This document shows positions 8,512 to 16,571 of a DNA stretch of 64,000 nt, in pieces (positions within the stretch are counted from its first letter, which is position 1; each line of letters begins with the position of its first letter). The position numbers were made by a program, and so were the translations under genes. Source of the DNA: Gordonia shandongensis DSM 45094 (GTDB lineage: Bacteria > Actinomycetota > Actinomycetes > Mycobacteriales > Mycobacteriaceae). The stretch covers positions 103,013-167,012 of the forward strand of contig NZ_KE383969.1 in the NCBI RefSeq assembly GCF_000423025.1, in the 5' to 3' direction. The notes under the pieces are model-generated. The model was not told the origin of the DNA and searched no databases. It saw nothing but the letters and a program-made list of their open reading frames with translations.

Positions 8512-9462
8512 ATGAGCAACGCCGTCATCCCGCCTCCCCTGGGCCCCGACGACCTCGGCCCCGACACCTCACCGGTCGCCTACGAGACCGGCGGACCCGA
8601 CGGAGCCGTCGCGTACGTGACCCTCAATCGGCCCGACTACCGCAACGCGCAGAACTCGGTGATGACGTATTCGCTCGACGCCGCGTTCCGCCGCGCCGTC
8701 GACGACTCCGCGGTCAAGGTGATCGTGCTGCGCGCCAACGGCAAGCACTTCTCGGCCGGTCACGACATCGGCACCCCCGAACGCGACTTCAACACCTACT
8801 ACGAGAACACGGCCACCCTGCACTGGGATCACACCCGCGGCGACGACGAGCCCCTCGACAGCAACCAGCGTCTCGCCCGCGAGATGGAGGTCTACATGGG
8901 GATGTGCCGCCGCTGGCGCGACATCCCGAAGCCGATGATCGCCCAGGTCCACGGCGCCTGCATCGCCGGTGGACTCATGCTGGCCTGGTCGGCCGACTTC
9001 ATCGTCGCCTCCGATGACGCGTTCTTCTCCGACCCCGTCGCCCGCATGGGCATCCCCGGCGTCGAATACTTCGCCCACGCCTACGTCCTCGGTGCGCGGC
9101 GGGCCAAGGAGATCCTGTTCACCGGCCGACGCTTCACCGCGGCGCAGGCACTCGACTGGGGCATGGTCAACCACGTCGTCGGTCGCGCGGAGTTGGACGC
9201 GAAGGTCGACGAGATCTGCGCGCAGATGACCGAGATGCCGATGCAGGGGCTCTTCCTCTCGAAGAAGGCCGTCAACATCTGCGAGGACCAGATGGGCATG
9301 CGCAACGCGATGGACTCGGTGTTCGGCTGGCATCACTTCGCTCACGCCGCGAACGACGCCGACTCCGGCGACTCGCTCGGCGGCATGGACGCCAAGAGCA
9401 TGAAGAACGCCGCACAGAAGAACGCCGAACAGAAGAATGCCGCACAGGAGGGCACGGCCTGA
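8512..9462 (+). CDS. Enoyl-CoA hydratase/isomerase family protein (EchA13-like)
   Basis: 316 residues, crotonase fold. The oxyanion-hole region (LRANGKHFSAGHDIG) and second loop (QVHGACIAGGLMLAWSADFI) are visible. A Lys/Gln/Asn-rich tail, KNAAQKNAEQKNAAQ, ends the protein and is itself repetitive. It is longer than the usual ~260 because of an N-terminal extension and an insert around WDHTRGDDEPLD. The stop overlaps the next ATG by one base. Gene order hydratase-ACAD-ACAD resembles M. tuberculosis echA13-fadE17-fadE18 (Rv1935c-Rv1933c), which is my memory-based comparison. The upstream KstR2-type box suggests a role in steroid or related polycyclic acid catabolism. Confidence 0.85.
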   Translation: MSNAVIPPPLGPDDLGPDTSPVAYETGGPDGAVAYVTLNRPDYRNAQNSVMTYSLDAAFRRAVDDSAVKVIVLRANGKHFSAGHDIGTPERDFNTYYENTATLHWDHTRGDDEPLDSNQRLAREMEVYMGMCRRWRDIPKPMIAQVHGACIAGGLMLAWSADFIVASDDAFFSDPVARMGIPGVEYFAHAYVLGARRAKEILFTGRRFTAAQALDWGMVNHVVGRAELDAKVDEICAQMTEMPMQGLFLSKKAVNICEDQMGMRNAMDSVFGWHHFAHAANDADSGDSLGGMDAKSMKNAAQKNAEQKNAAQEGTA

Positions 9463-10628
9463 TGGATCTGTTGTTCGACGACGCCGCCCTCGCGTTCCGT
9501 GCCGAGGTCCGGCAGTGGCTCACCGAGCACGTCCCCGCGACACCGCTGCCGTCCATGGACACCGCCGAGGGATTCGAAGCGCACCGCGCGTGGGAGGCCG
9601 AGATGGCCGCCGACCGCATGTCCGTGGTCAGCTGGCCCGAGGAGTTCGGCGGCCGCGACGAGCCGCTGCTGCACTGGCTGATCTTCGAGGAGGAGTACTA
9701 CCGTTCGGGCGCTCCGGGACGCGTCAGCCAGAACGGCATCTTCCTGCTGGCCCCCACGCTCTTCGAGCACGCGAAGCCCGAACAGCTCGCCCGCATCATG
9801 GGGCGGATGGCCCGCGCCGACGACATCTGGGGTCAGGCGTGGAGTGAACCCGAGGCCGGCTCCGACCTCGCCTCCCTGCGGTCGACCGCCACCCGCACCG
9901 ACGGCGGCTGGCTCCTCAACGGTCAGAAGACGTGGAGTTCCCGGTCCAGCTTCGCCGACTGCGGCTTCGGGCTGTTCCGCACCGACCCCGAGCAGAGTCG
10001 TCACCGCGGCCTCACCTACTTCATGTTCGACCTGCGGGCCGAGGGCGTGACGGTCCGCCCGATCGCTCAACTCGACGGCGAACCCGGCTTCGCCGAGCTG
10101 TTCCTGGAGAACGTCTTCGTTCCCGACGATCCCGCCGACCCCGGCGCGTCGGGGGTGATCGGCGACGTCGACAACGGCTGGAAGGTCGCGATGAGCACCG
10201 CCGCGAACGAGCGCGGACTGTCACTGCGGTCACCGGGCCGCTTCCTGGCCGCCACCGACCGGCTCCTGACGCTGTGGCACGACCGGGGCGCCGACGCGCC
10301 GTCGACCGCCGCCACCGACAAGGGGGTCGTCGACGCCTGGATCGGCGCGCGCGCCTACGAGCTGTCCACGTACCAGACCGTGAGCCGTCTGGCCGCGGGC
10401 GGACAGCTCGGGATGGAGTCGTCCATCAACAAGGTGTTCTGGTCGCAGTGGGACATCGCCGCCCACGAGACGGCCCTGGACCTGCGCGGTCTCGACGCCG
10501 AACTCGACGACCCCTGGATGGACGGCTACCTGTTCTCCCTGTCGGGTCCGATCTACGCCGGCACCAACGAGATTCAACGCAATGTGATCGCCGAGCGACT
10601 CCTCGGCCTGCCCCGCGGAGACCGATAA
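9462..10628 (+). CDS. Acyl-CoA dehydrogenase, alpha-type subunit (FadE17-like)
   Basis: 388 residues with the full ACAD layout: helical N-domain, beta-domain with WSEPEAGSDLASL (acyl/FAD contact), and C-domain ending GTNEIQRNVIAERLLGLPRG. The family Glu of the EGT motif is Ala here (IYAGTNEIQ), as expected for the heteromeric steroid-type ACADs whose base lies elsewhere. It retains the FAD-contact region, so I class it as the alpha subunit. Coupled to echA by a TGATG overlap and three bases from the next ACAD. A heterotetramer with one or both downstream beta-type subunits is likely. Confidence 0.85.
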   Translation: MDLLFDDAALAFRAEVRQWLTEHVPATPLPSMDTAEGFEAHRAWEAEMAADRMSVVSWPEEFGGRDEPLLHWLIFEEEYYRSGAPGRVSQNGIFLLAPTLFEHAKPEQLARIMGRMARADDIWGQAWSEPEAGSDLASLRSTATRTDGGWLLNGQKTWSSRSSFADCGFGLFRTDPEQSRHRGLTYFMFDLRAEGVTVRPIAQLDGEPGFAELFLENVFVPDDPADPGASGVIGDVDNGWKVAMSTAANERGLSLRSPGRFLAATDRLLTLWHDRGADAPSTAATDKGVVDAWIGARAYELSTYQTVSRLAAGGQLGMESSINKVFWSQWDIAAHETALDLRGLDAELDDPWMDGYLFSLSGPIYAGTNEIQRNVIAERLLGLPRGDR

Positions 10629-10631
10629 GCC

Positions 10632-11600
10632 ATGGACTTCCTCCTCAACGACATCCACACCGATCTGGCCGCGACCGTCGCCGCCGTCGGCGAGCGGGCG
10701 GGCGGCCCCGCGGTCGCCCGCGCCTGGAGCGAGGGCGATCGCGCCCCCGCGCTGACCGTCTACCGTCGGCTCGCCGAGGCCGGGATCACCGGTCTCCTGG
10801 TCGGCGACGATCTCGGCGGATCGGGCGCCGGCGCCACCGAGATGGTGGTCGCCCTGGAGCAGATCGGTCGCTGCGCACTCCCGGGACCGGTGGCCGAGAC
10901 CTTCGCGGCCGTCCCCGCCGCCCTCGCCGCCGCGGGTGCCCGCGACGCCGTCGACGCCCTCCTCGCGGGCCGACCGGCGACTCTCGCCGCCGCCGACACC
11001 GCGTACCGGGCCGCGGCCCCCGCCGACGCGGACGTCTACCTGCTGCGCGACGGCACCCTGTCGTCGGCCGCGGTGGACGCCGAGCGTCCCTCGGTGGATC
11101 CCACCCGCATGGTCGCCGACGTCTCGGCCACCGCCCCCCTCGGGTCGGTCGACGAGACCGCTGTCGCGCGGTTGGGCGCCCTGGCCACGGCGGCGGAGCT
11201 CATCGGGCTCGGTGCGGCGATGCTCGACCTCACCGCCGAGTACGCGAAGTCGCGCAAGCAGTTCGGTCGGGCGATCGGCTCCTACCAGGCGGTGAAGCAC
11301 CATCTGGCCGACGTCGTGATCGGGATCGAGATGGCTCGCCCGCTGGTGCACGGCGCCGCCGTCGGAATCGACGGCAACACCCTGGGCACCGACGTCGACG
11401 TGGCCCGCGATGTGGCCGCCGCGAAGGTCGCGGCCGCCGATGCCGCGTACTTCGCGGCCCGCCGGAGCCTCCAGGTCCTCGGTGCCATCGGCTACACCGC
11501 CGAGCACGATCTGTCGCTGTATCTGACGAAGACCCGCGCGCTGGTGTCCGCGTGGGGCACACCAGCCCGGCACCGGGCCCGGATCCTGGAGACCCTGTGA
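10632..11600 (+). CDS. Acyl-CoA dehydrogenase, beta-type subunit (FadE18-like)
   Basis: 322 residues, shorter than a typical ACAD because the middle beta-domain is reduced, as in the beta subunits of alpha2beta2 steroid ACADs. The C-domain is well kept: YAKSRKQFGRAIGSYQAVKH and SLQVLGAIGYTAEHDLSLYL. The SEPxAGSD substrate loop of alpha subunits is absent. It overlaps the next gene by GTGA. It probably pairs with the alpha subunit encoded at 9462-10628. Confidence 0.83.
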   Translation: MDFLLNDIHTDLAATVAAVGERAGGPAVARAWSEGDRAPALTVYRRLAEAGITGLLVGDDLGGSGAGATEMVVALEQIGRCALPGPVAETFAAVPAALAAAGARDAVDALLAGRPATLAAADTAYRAAAPADADVYLLRDGTLSSAAVDAERPSVDPTRMVADVSATAPLGSVDETAVARLGALATAAELIGLGAAMLDLTAEYAKSRKQFGRAIGSYQAVKHHLADVVIGIEMARPLVHGAAVGIDGNTLGTDVDVARDVAAAKVAAADAAYFAARRSLQVLGAIGYTAEHDLSLYLTKTRALVSAWGTPARHRARILETL

Positions 11601-12697
11601 CCGCATCGGAGACCATCGGGGCCGAGGATCGCGCGGCCCTCGCCGAATCGATTCGCGACCTGTTGCGTCGGCGGTCGGATTCCACCGCCGTCAGGGCCGC
11701 GATCACCCGGCCGGGCCGCATCGACCGCCCGCTGTGGGAGACGCTGTGCACCGAGATCGGTGTCGCCGCCCTCGCCGTCGACGAGGAGTTCGACGGCGCC
11801 GGCGCCACGTTCGCCGAGACTGCGCTGGCGGTCCGCGAGGTCGGCGCCGCCCTGGCGCCGGTGCCGGTGTTCTCCTCGGCCGTCCTCGCCGCGGGGGCCG
11901 TCCTCGCCGCCGGCGACCGGGAGGCCGCCGCCCGTCTGCTCGGCCCCCTCGCGTCCGGCGAGCGGATCGGCGCCCTGTGCTGGGCGGGCCCGCGGGGCTG
12001 GGAGCAGTCGGGGGTGTCGGCGGAGGCCGGCCTGCTGACGGGGACCGCCGAGTACGTCCTCGACGGCGAATCGGCCGACGTGTTCCTGGTGCTCGCCGGG
12101 CGCGCCGGTGATCCGGACGCCCCGCTGACCCTGCACGAGGTGGATGCGGCGACCGCCGGGGTCACCATGACGGCGCTGCCGCTCCTCGACCCGACACGCG
12201 CGCTGGCCCGCGTCAGTTTCGACGAGGTGCCGTCGACCACCATCACGTCGCCGCCCGACATCGCCGACCGTGTCCGGACGCTCGCGTGGGCTCTGCTGTC
12301 GGCCGAGCAGACGGGCGGCGCGGCACGCGCGCTGGAGTTGACCGTGGAGCACACCGCGGCGCGTAAGCAGTTCGGTCGGCCGATCGGCTCCTTCCAGGCG
12401 CTCAAGCACGCGATGGCCGACATGTTCGTGCTCGTGGAGGCGATGACGTCGATCTCGACCGCCGCCGTCGACGCCGTGGTCGCCGGATCCGACGACGCCG
12501 GTGAGCTCGCCGCGGCCGCCCACACCTATTGCTCCGAGGGCTACATGTCGGTGACCGGTCAGGCCGTCCAGCTGCACGGCGGCATCGGGATCACCTGGGA
12601 GCACGACATCGGGCTGCATTTCAAGCGCGCACAGGCCGACGCCCAGCTGTTCGGACAGCCGCACCGCTCGCTCGCGCTCGTCGACCTCGACGCCTGA
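11597..12697 (+). CDS. Acyl-CoA dehydrogenase, second beta-type subunit
   Basis: 366 residues from GTG 11597, whose GTGA overlaps the previous stop. The much longer open frame upstream is not coding. A reduced beta-domain without SEPxAGSD and a conserved C-domain (TAARKQFGRPIGSFQALKHA, AVQLHGGIGITWEHDIGLHF) make it another beta-type subunit. One alpha and two beta subunits in a single operon is unusual. The two betas may share one alpha to widen substrate range, or form an alpha-beta-beta' assembly. Confidence 0.83.
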   Translation: MTASETIGAEDRAALAESIRDLLRRRSDSTAVRAAITRPGRIDRPLWETLCTEIGVAALAVDEEFDGAGATFAETALAVREVGAALAPVPVFSSAVLAAGAVLAAGDREAAARLLGPLASGERIGALCWAGPRGWEQSGVSAEAGLLTGTAEYVLDGESADVFLVLAGRAGDPDAPLTLHEVDAATAGVTMTALPLLDPTRALARVSFDEVPSTTITSPPDIADRVRTLAWALLSAEQTGGAARALELTVEHTAARKQFGRPIGSFQALKHAMADMFVLVEAMTSISTAAVDAVVAGSDDAGELAAAAHTYCSEGYMSVTGQAVQLHGGIGITWEHDIGLHFKRAQADAQLFGQPHRSLALVDLDA

Positions 12698-12709
12698 CGG
12701 GCTCCGCCG

Positions 12710-13957
12710 TCACTGGTGGCCGGCGAAGGTCAACGCGATCAGGACCACGTTGAGCACCACGATGGCGACGGCCGCCGCCGCGGACGCCCACTGCAGGGGC
12801 CGTCCGTCGGCGAATCGTCCCATGACCGCGGAGTCCGCGGTGTAGCGACGCAGCGGAATCACGGCGAACGGGATACCGAAGCTCAGCACCACCTGCGAGA
12901 TGATCAGAGCCATCGTCGGGTCCACGCCGACCGCCAGGACGATGATCGCGGGCACGAGCGTCACCGCTCGGCGGACGATCATCGGGTACCGCTTCGTCAG
13001 CAGTCCCTCCATGATCGCGCCGCCCGCATACGAGCCCACCGACGTCGACGCGATGCCGGAGGCCAGCAGACCCACGGCGAACGCGACGGCGACGACGGGT
13101 CCGAGCGCGTCGCGGACGGCGGCGTGCGCCCCTTCGATGGTGTCGGTGCCGTCGCGGCCGGGGAGGTTGGCCGCGGCCAGGACGAGCAGTGCGATGTTGA
13201 CCGTCCCCGCGACGACGAGTGCGATCACCACGTCCCACCGGGTGGCGGCCAGCAGCCTGCGGGTGCGCCGCTCGCCGCCGGCGTGCGATCCGGCGTCGCC
13301 GTGGCGGTCGACGACCAGCGAGGAGTGCAGGTAGATCGCGTGCGGCATGACGGTGGCGCCCAGCATGGAGGCGGCCAGCAGGACCGTCTCGGTTCCCGCG
13401 AGCCGCGGGACGAGGCCGCTCATGACGCCGCCGGCGTCCGGCGGGCTCACCGCGAGCCCGGCGAGGAAGCCGATGACGATGACGGCGAGGAGTGCGACGA
13501 TGACCGTCTCGAACTGGCGTTGCCGACGTCGGTCGGCGGTGACCAGGAGGATCATCGACACCGCCCCGACGATCAGGCCGCCGAGCGGCAGGGGCAGACC
13601 GAACAGCAGGTTCAGGGCGATCGCACCGCCGATGACCTCGGCGATGTCGGTGGCACCGGCCACCAGTTCGGCCTGTCCCCAGAACAGGAGTCGCGAGCGC
13701 CGCGACAGTCGTCGACCGAGCAGCTGCGGGAACGTGCTGCCGGTGACCACGCCGATCTTCGCGGACTGATACTGCACCATGACCGCCATCGCGTTGGCGA
13801 TGACCAGCACCCACACCAGCAGGTACCCGTATTTGGCGCCCGCGGTGATGTTCGCGGCGACGTTTCCCGGGTCGACGTATGCGATTGCGGCGACGAATGC
13901 GGGACCCAGCAGTCCTGCCGATCCCGCGTAGATCTTTGTTCGACTCCTCCTCAGCAC
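12710..13957 (-). CDS. mntH: Nramp-family divalent metal (Mn2+/Fe2+) transporter
   Basis: 415 residues with about 11 membrane helices. The Nramp metal-binding signatures are visible: DPGN in TM1 (AIAYVDPGNVAANI) and MPHAIYLHSSL in TM6. It imports Mn2+ (and Fe2+) with protons across the inner membrane. The start is a GTG at 13957. Oddly, the best Shine-Dalgarno-like string (AGGAGGA) lies just inside the coding region, so a leaderless start is possible. It is convergent with the ACAD gene. The CGTAA/TTACG inverted repeat at 13976-13988 is a candidate metal-regulator site. Confidence 0.93.
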   Translation of the reverse strand: MLRRSRTKIYAGSAGLLGPAFVAAIAYVDPGNVAANITAGAKYGYLLVWVLVIANAMAVMVQYQSAKIGVVTGSTFPQLLGRRLSRRSRLLFWGQAELVAGATDIAEVIGGAIALNLLFGLPLPLGGLIVGAVSMILLVTADRRRQRQFETVIVALLAVIVIGFLAGLAVSPPDAGGVMSGLVPRLAGTETVLLAASMLGATVMPHAIYLHSSLVVDRHGDAGSHAGGERRTRRLLAATRWDVVIALVVAGTVNIALLVLAAANLPGRDGTDTIEGAHAAVRDALGPVVAVAFAVGLLASGIASTSVGSYAGGAIMEGLLTKRYPMIVRRAVTLVPAIIVLAVGVDPTMALIISQVVLSFGIPFAVIPLRRYTADSAVMGRFADGRPLQWASAAAAVAIVVLNVVLIALTFAGHQ

Positions 13958-13975
13958 GTGGTGAGGCTAGCCCAT

Positions 13976-13988
13976 CGTAAATATTACG
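13976..13988. promoter_or_regulatory. Inverted repeat CGTAA-ATA-TTACG upstream of mntH
   Basis: 5-bp arms around a 3-bp AT centre, 19 bp upstream of the mntH start in an AT-rich patch that could hold the promoter. Mn transporters are commonly repressed by MntR/DtxR or Mur-type regulators; assignment to one of them is inference. Confidence 0.4.
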
Positions 13989-14118
13989 GTCAACCGAACT
14001 CTTAATCGTGGACGATCGAATCGCAGGTCTCCGACCTCAAACCACAAGGTCAAGGCCCCTCATCGCCGGTGGGGTTGACAATCCCCACCGGACATCGCAC
14101 GCTGATCTCAACACAAAT

Positions 14119-14131
14119 TGAACATTGTTCA
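14119..14131. promoter_or_regulatory. Operator-like inverted repeat TGAACA-T-TGTTCA
   Basis: A perfect 13-bp inverted repeat 28 bp before the ATG of the first MBL gene. Its half-site GAACATTG recurs at 16553-16560 in the repeats at the start of the tetR gene that ends this operon. This suggests, but does not prove, that the operon's own TetR binds here. It differs from the KstR box by a 3-bp instead of 2-bp spacer. Confidence 0.6.
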
Positions 14132-14159
14132 TAGCTTCCTCGTGAGAACTCGGATCCCC

Positions 14160-14993
14160 ATGCGAACTGTCCACATCTTCGACGTGGCCCCACTGCGTCC
14201 ACCCCTCGGCGGCGACGTGCCCACCCAGGCGCTGGTGGTGGTCGACGACGACCGGGTGACCGCCGTCGACGCCGGCTACCCGGTGGAGGTCTTCCACGAT
14301 CCGTCCCCGATCGGATTCGAGGCCCGGTTCCTCCGCCTGCCGCCCCGACCCGACGCGGCGCTCGTCGGTCGCCTCGCCTCCGTCGGACTGTCGCCCGACC
14401 GACTGACCGACATCGTGGTGACGCATCTGCACAGCGAACACGCCGCCGGGATCGCCGACTTCCCGGAGGCGACGATCCACGTGTCCGCCATCGAACTCGC
14501 CGACGCGACCGAGCGGGCATCGCCGCGTACCCGCCTGTCGTATCGCACCCGCTTCTTCGCCCACGGCCCCCGCTGGCGGCCGCACACCGGCGGATCGTCC
14601 TGGTTCGGCGTCGCCGACTGCACCGAGATCTCCGAGGGGATCGTCCTGGTCCCTCTACCCGGACACACCGCGGGACACTGCGGTGTGGCGGTCCTGCTCG
14701 ACGACGGGAACTGGCTGCTGCACACCGGCGACGCCGGCTACCGCGATCCGGTCAGCGGCCTGTCCGCAGCGTTCCCACTCGGACTGTACGAGCGGTTCAC
14801 CGCCACCGACCGGGCCGCGCACCGCCAGACCCTCGCGACCCTCCGGAGACTGGCGGCCCGCGACGGCGTCCACCTGTTGTCCTCGCACCGTATCCCGCTG
14901 CGACTCCCCCTCACCCTGACCGCCCCCTCGATTCGAACGGGCCCAGCCATTCGATCAGGCCCAGCCATTCGATCGACTGAGGAGAAGCCATGA
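14160..14993 (+). CDS. MBL-fold metallo-hydrolase
   Basis: 277 residues from ATG 14160 (MRTVHIFDVAPL); an in-frame TTG at 14118 would start inside the 13-bp operator-like repeat and is rejected. The metallo-beta-lactamase fold is shown by VVTHLHSEHAAG (HxHxxH-like; here H-L-H-S-E-H), GHTAGHCG and LLHTGDAGY. The third residue after the second His is Glu, not the usual Asp. The last 20 residues are built from an 18-bp tandem repeat. Substrate unknown; lactonase/hydrolase-type chemistry is the family norm. ATGA overlap with the next gene. Confidence 0.82.
   Translation: MRTVHIFDVAPLRPPLGGDVPTQALVVVDDDRVTAVDAGYPVEVFHDPSPIGFEARFLRLPPRPDAALVGRLASVGLSPDRLTDIVVTHLHSEHAAGIADFPEATIHVSAIELADATERASPRTRLSYRTRFFAHGPRWRPHTGGSSWFGVADCTEISEGIVLVPLPGHTAGHCGVAVLLDDGNWLLHTGDAGYRDPVSGLSAAFPLGLYERFTATDRAAHRQTLATLRRLAARDGVHLLSSHRIPLRLPLTLTAPSIRTGPAIRSGPAIRSTEEKP
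14931..14974 (+). repeat. 18-bp tandem repeat at the 3' end of the first MBL gene
   Basis: Units 14931-14948 and 14949-14966 plus a partial third begin ATTCGA and encode the C-terminal I-R-T/S-G-P-A repeats just before the stop. The stop lies 19 bp after the last complete unit. Confidence 0.85.
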
Positions 14994-15748
14994 CGCCCGC
15001 CCACACCGACGACACCGGAATCACCGTCACCAAGACCGTCGTGAACTCGGGGAACGACACCTTCGAGGCCCTCGTCGCCGTGCCGTCCGGCATCGACGGC
15101 CCCCGACCCGGCGTCCTGGTGATTCACGACATCACCGGCAGCGAGGTGGACATCGAGCGGAACCTGCGGATCATCGCCGACCGCGGCTACGTGGCGTTCG
15201 CGCCACTGCTGTTCACCGTGGGCGCACGCCGCCCCGCGGCGTGCGTCGTGTCGGCGTTGACCTCACTCGCCACTCGCCGCGGCCGCGCCTTCGAGGTCAT
15301 CGAGCAGGCGCGCGCGACGCTCGCCGACCTGCCCGAATGCACCGGCAGGGTGGCCGTCACCGGATTCTGCATGGGCGGCGGCTTCGCACTGCTCGTCGCG
15401 GACCGGACGTATGCGGCCGCGGCGCCGTTCTACGGCTCGGTCCTCACACACGGCTTCGCCGGCCCCGACATGTGCCCGGTCGTCGCATCGTTCGGCGCCC
15501 GCGACCCGATCCTGCCGCGCGGAGAGAAGCGCCTCACGAAGGCGCTCGACCGGCACGGCGTCGAACACGACACCAAGACCTACCCCGGCGTCGGACACAG
15601 CTTCGCCAACCAGATGGACGATCGCATCCCGCCCGCCCTGCTGCGGGTGATGGGATTCGCCTACGACGACGCGGCATCGACCGATGCGTGGGACCGCGTC
15701 TTCGCCTTCTTCGACCTCCAGTTCGGCCGCGACGAGGAACGCCGATGA
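14990..15748 (+). CDS. Dienelactone-hydrolase-family protein
   Basis: 252 residues, alpha/beta-hydrolase fold of the DLH family. The nucleophile elbow carries Cys (VTGFCMGGGFAL), with acid region SFGARDPIL and a late His (YPGVGHSF), which is the Cys-Asp-His triad of dienelactone hydrolases. ATGA overlap with the upstream MBL gene and a one-base-offset overlap with the downstream MBL gene. It probably opens a lactone or carboxymethylene-butenolide-like intermediate between the two MBL steps. No aromatic ring-cleavage gene is adjacent, so the substrate is unknown. Confidence 0.85.
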   Translation: MTPAHTDDTGITVTKTVVNSGNDTFEALVAVPSGIDGPRPGVLVIHDITGSEVDIERNLRIIADRGYVAFAPLLFTVGARRPAACVVSALTSLATRRGRAFEVIEQARATLADLPECTGRVAVTGFCMGGGFALLVADRTYAAAAPFYGSVLTHGFAGPDMCPVVASFGARDPILPRGEKRLTKALDRHGVEHDTKTYPGVGHSFANQMDDRIPPALLRVMGFAYDDAASTDAWDRVFAFFDLQFGRDEERR

Positions 15749-16527
15749 GGATCCGCCACCTCAACTGCGGAACACTGCGACCGATCGGCACCGCCGCCAT
15801 GGTCTGCCACGTTCTGCTCCTCGAGTCCGACGACGGCCTGACGCTCGTCGACACGGGATTCGGACTCCGGGACGTCGCCGATCCCCGCGGTCGCCTCGGC
15901 AGATCGCTGATCACCGCGGTCCGACCGGACCTCGACGAGTCCGAGACCGCGATCGCTCAGATCGCCGCGCTCGGGTTCGAGCCCCGCGACGTCACCGACA
16001 TCGTGATGACCCACCTCGACTCCGATCACTCCGGCGGCATCGACGACTTCCCCGCGGCCCGGCTGCACGTCAACGCCCGGGAGCTGGCCGACGCCGACGC
16101 GCAGCCGGGCCCCTCCCCCGCCGTGCGGTACCGCCCCTGGCGCCGATCCACGCGCCCGGCCCACGTGCAGTCCTACGACCGGTTTCCGGACAGCTGGTTC
16201 GGCCTGCCGGCCACGACCCTCGCGACGCACGGTGACGATCTCGCCTTCGTGACCCTCCCCGGCCACACCTCCGGTCACATGGGTGTCGCGGTGCGCGACG
16301 GCGACGGCTGGCTCCTCCACTGCGGCGACGCCTTCTATCACCGCGGCGGGGTCTCAGGCGGCGGGGTGGCGATGACGATGCGGTTCGCACAGGCGGCATC
16401 GGCTCGGCATCCGCGCATCGCCCGACAGACCCGGCGCCGCCTGGCGGATCTGCACGACCACGCGTCCGATACGGTGCGGTTGGTGTGCGCTCACGATGCC
16501 GTCCAATACGACCGAGCACGAGGGTGA
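15745..16527 (+). CDS. MBL-fold metallo-hydrolase (second)
   Basis: 260 residues from ATG 15745 (ATGA overlap). The complete metal motif is present (MTHLDSDHSGG; HxDxDH variant), with PGHTSGHMG and LLHCGDAFY. This matches the quorum-quenching-lactonase / Zn-hydrolase branch that uses H-x-D-x-D-H-like sequences. It is clearly paralogous to the MBL gene at 14160 yet differs in the metal motif, so the two probably act on different substrates. The stop overlaps a GTG start candidate of the tetR gene. Confidence 0.83.
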   Translation: MRIRHLNCGTLRPIGTAAMVCHVLLLESDDGLTLVDTGFGLRDVADPRGRLGRSLITAVRPDLDESETAIAQIAALGFEPRDVTDIVMTHLDSDHSGGIDDFPAARLHVNARELADADAQPGPSPAVRYRPWRRSTRPAHVQSYDRFPDSWFGLPATTLATHGDDLAFVTLPGHTSGHMGVAVRDGDGWLLHCGDAFYHRGGVSGGGVAMTMRFAQAASARHPRIARQTRRRLADLHDHASDTVRLVCAHDAVQYDRARG

Positions 16528-16571
16528 CCGGGAACAATGGCGTCGTGACCGGGAACATTGGAGTCGTGACC
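16524..16571 (+). repeat. 21-bp tandem repeat over alternative tetR start codons
   Basis: Units 16524-16544 and 16545-16565 and a partial third each begin GTGACC, giving three in-frame GTG starts seven codons apart (V-T-G-N-N-G-V / V-T-G-N-I-G-V / V-T-D). GAACAATG and GAACATTG inside the units resemble half of the operator at 14119-14131. Confidence 0.85.

Noticed and set aside
9932..11596. Long 5' extension in the frame of the third ACAD
   Set aside because: It overlaps two other ACAD genes in another frame. The real protein begins at GTG 11597 with a GTGA overlap.
14119..14131. KstR box
   Set aside because: Spacer between AAC and GTT is three, not two; it does not meet TnnAACnnGTTnnA.
14990..15748. 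Dienelactone-hydrolase-like protein as replacement for HsaD
   Set aside because: A Cys nucleophile and MBL operon context point to a different reaction.
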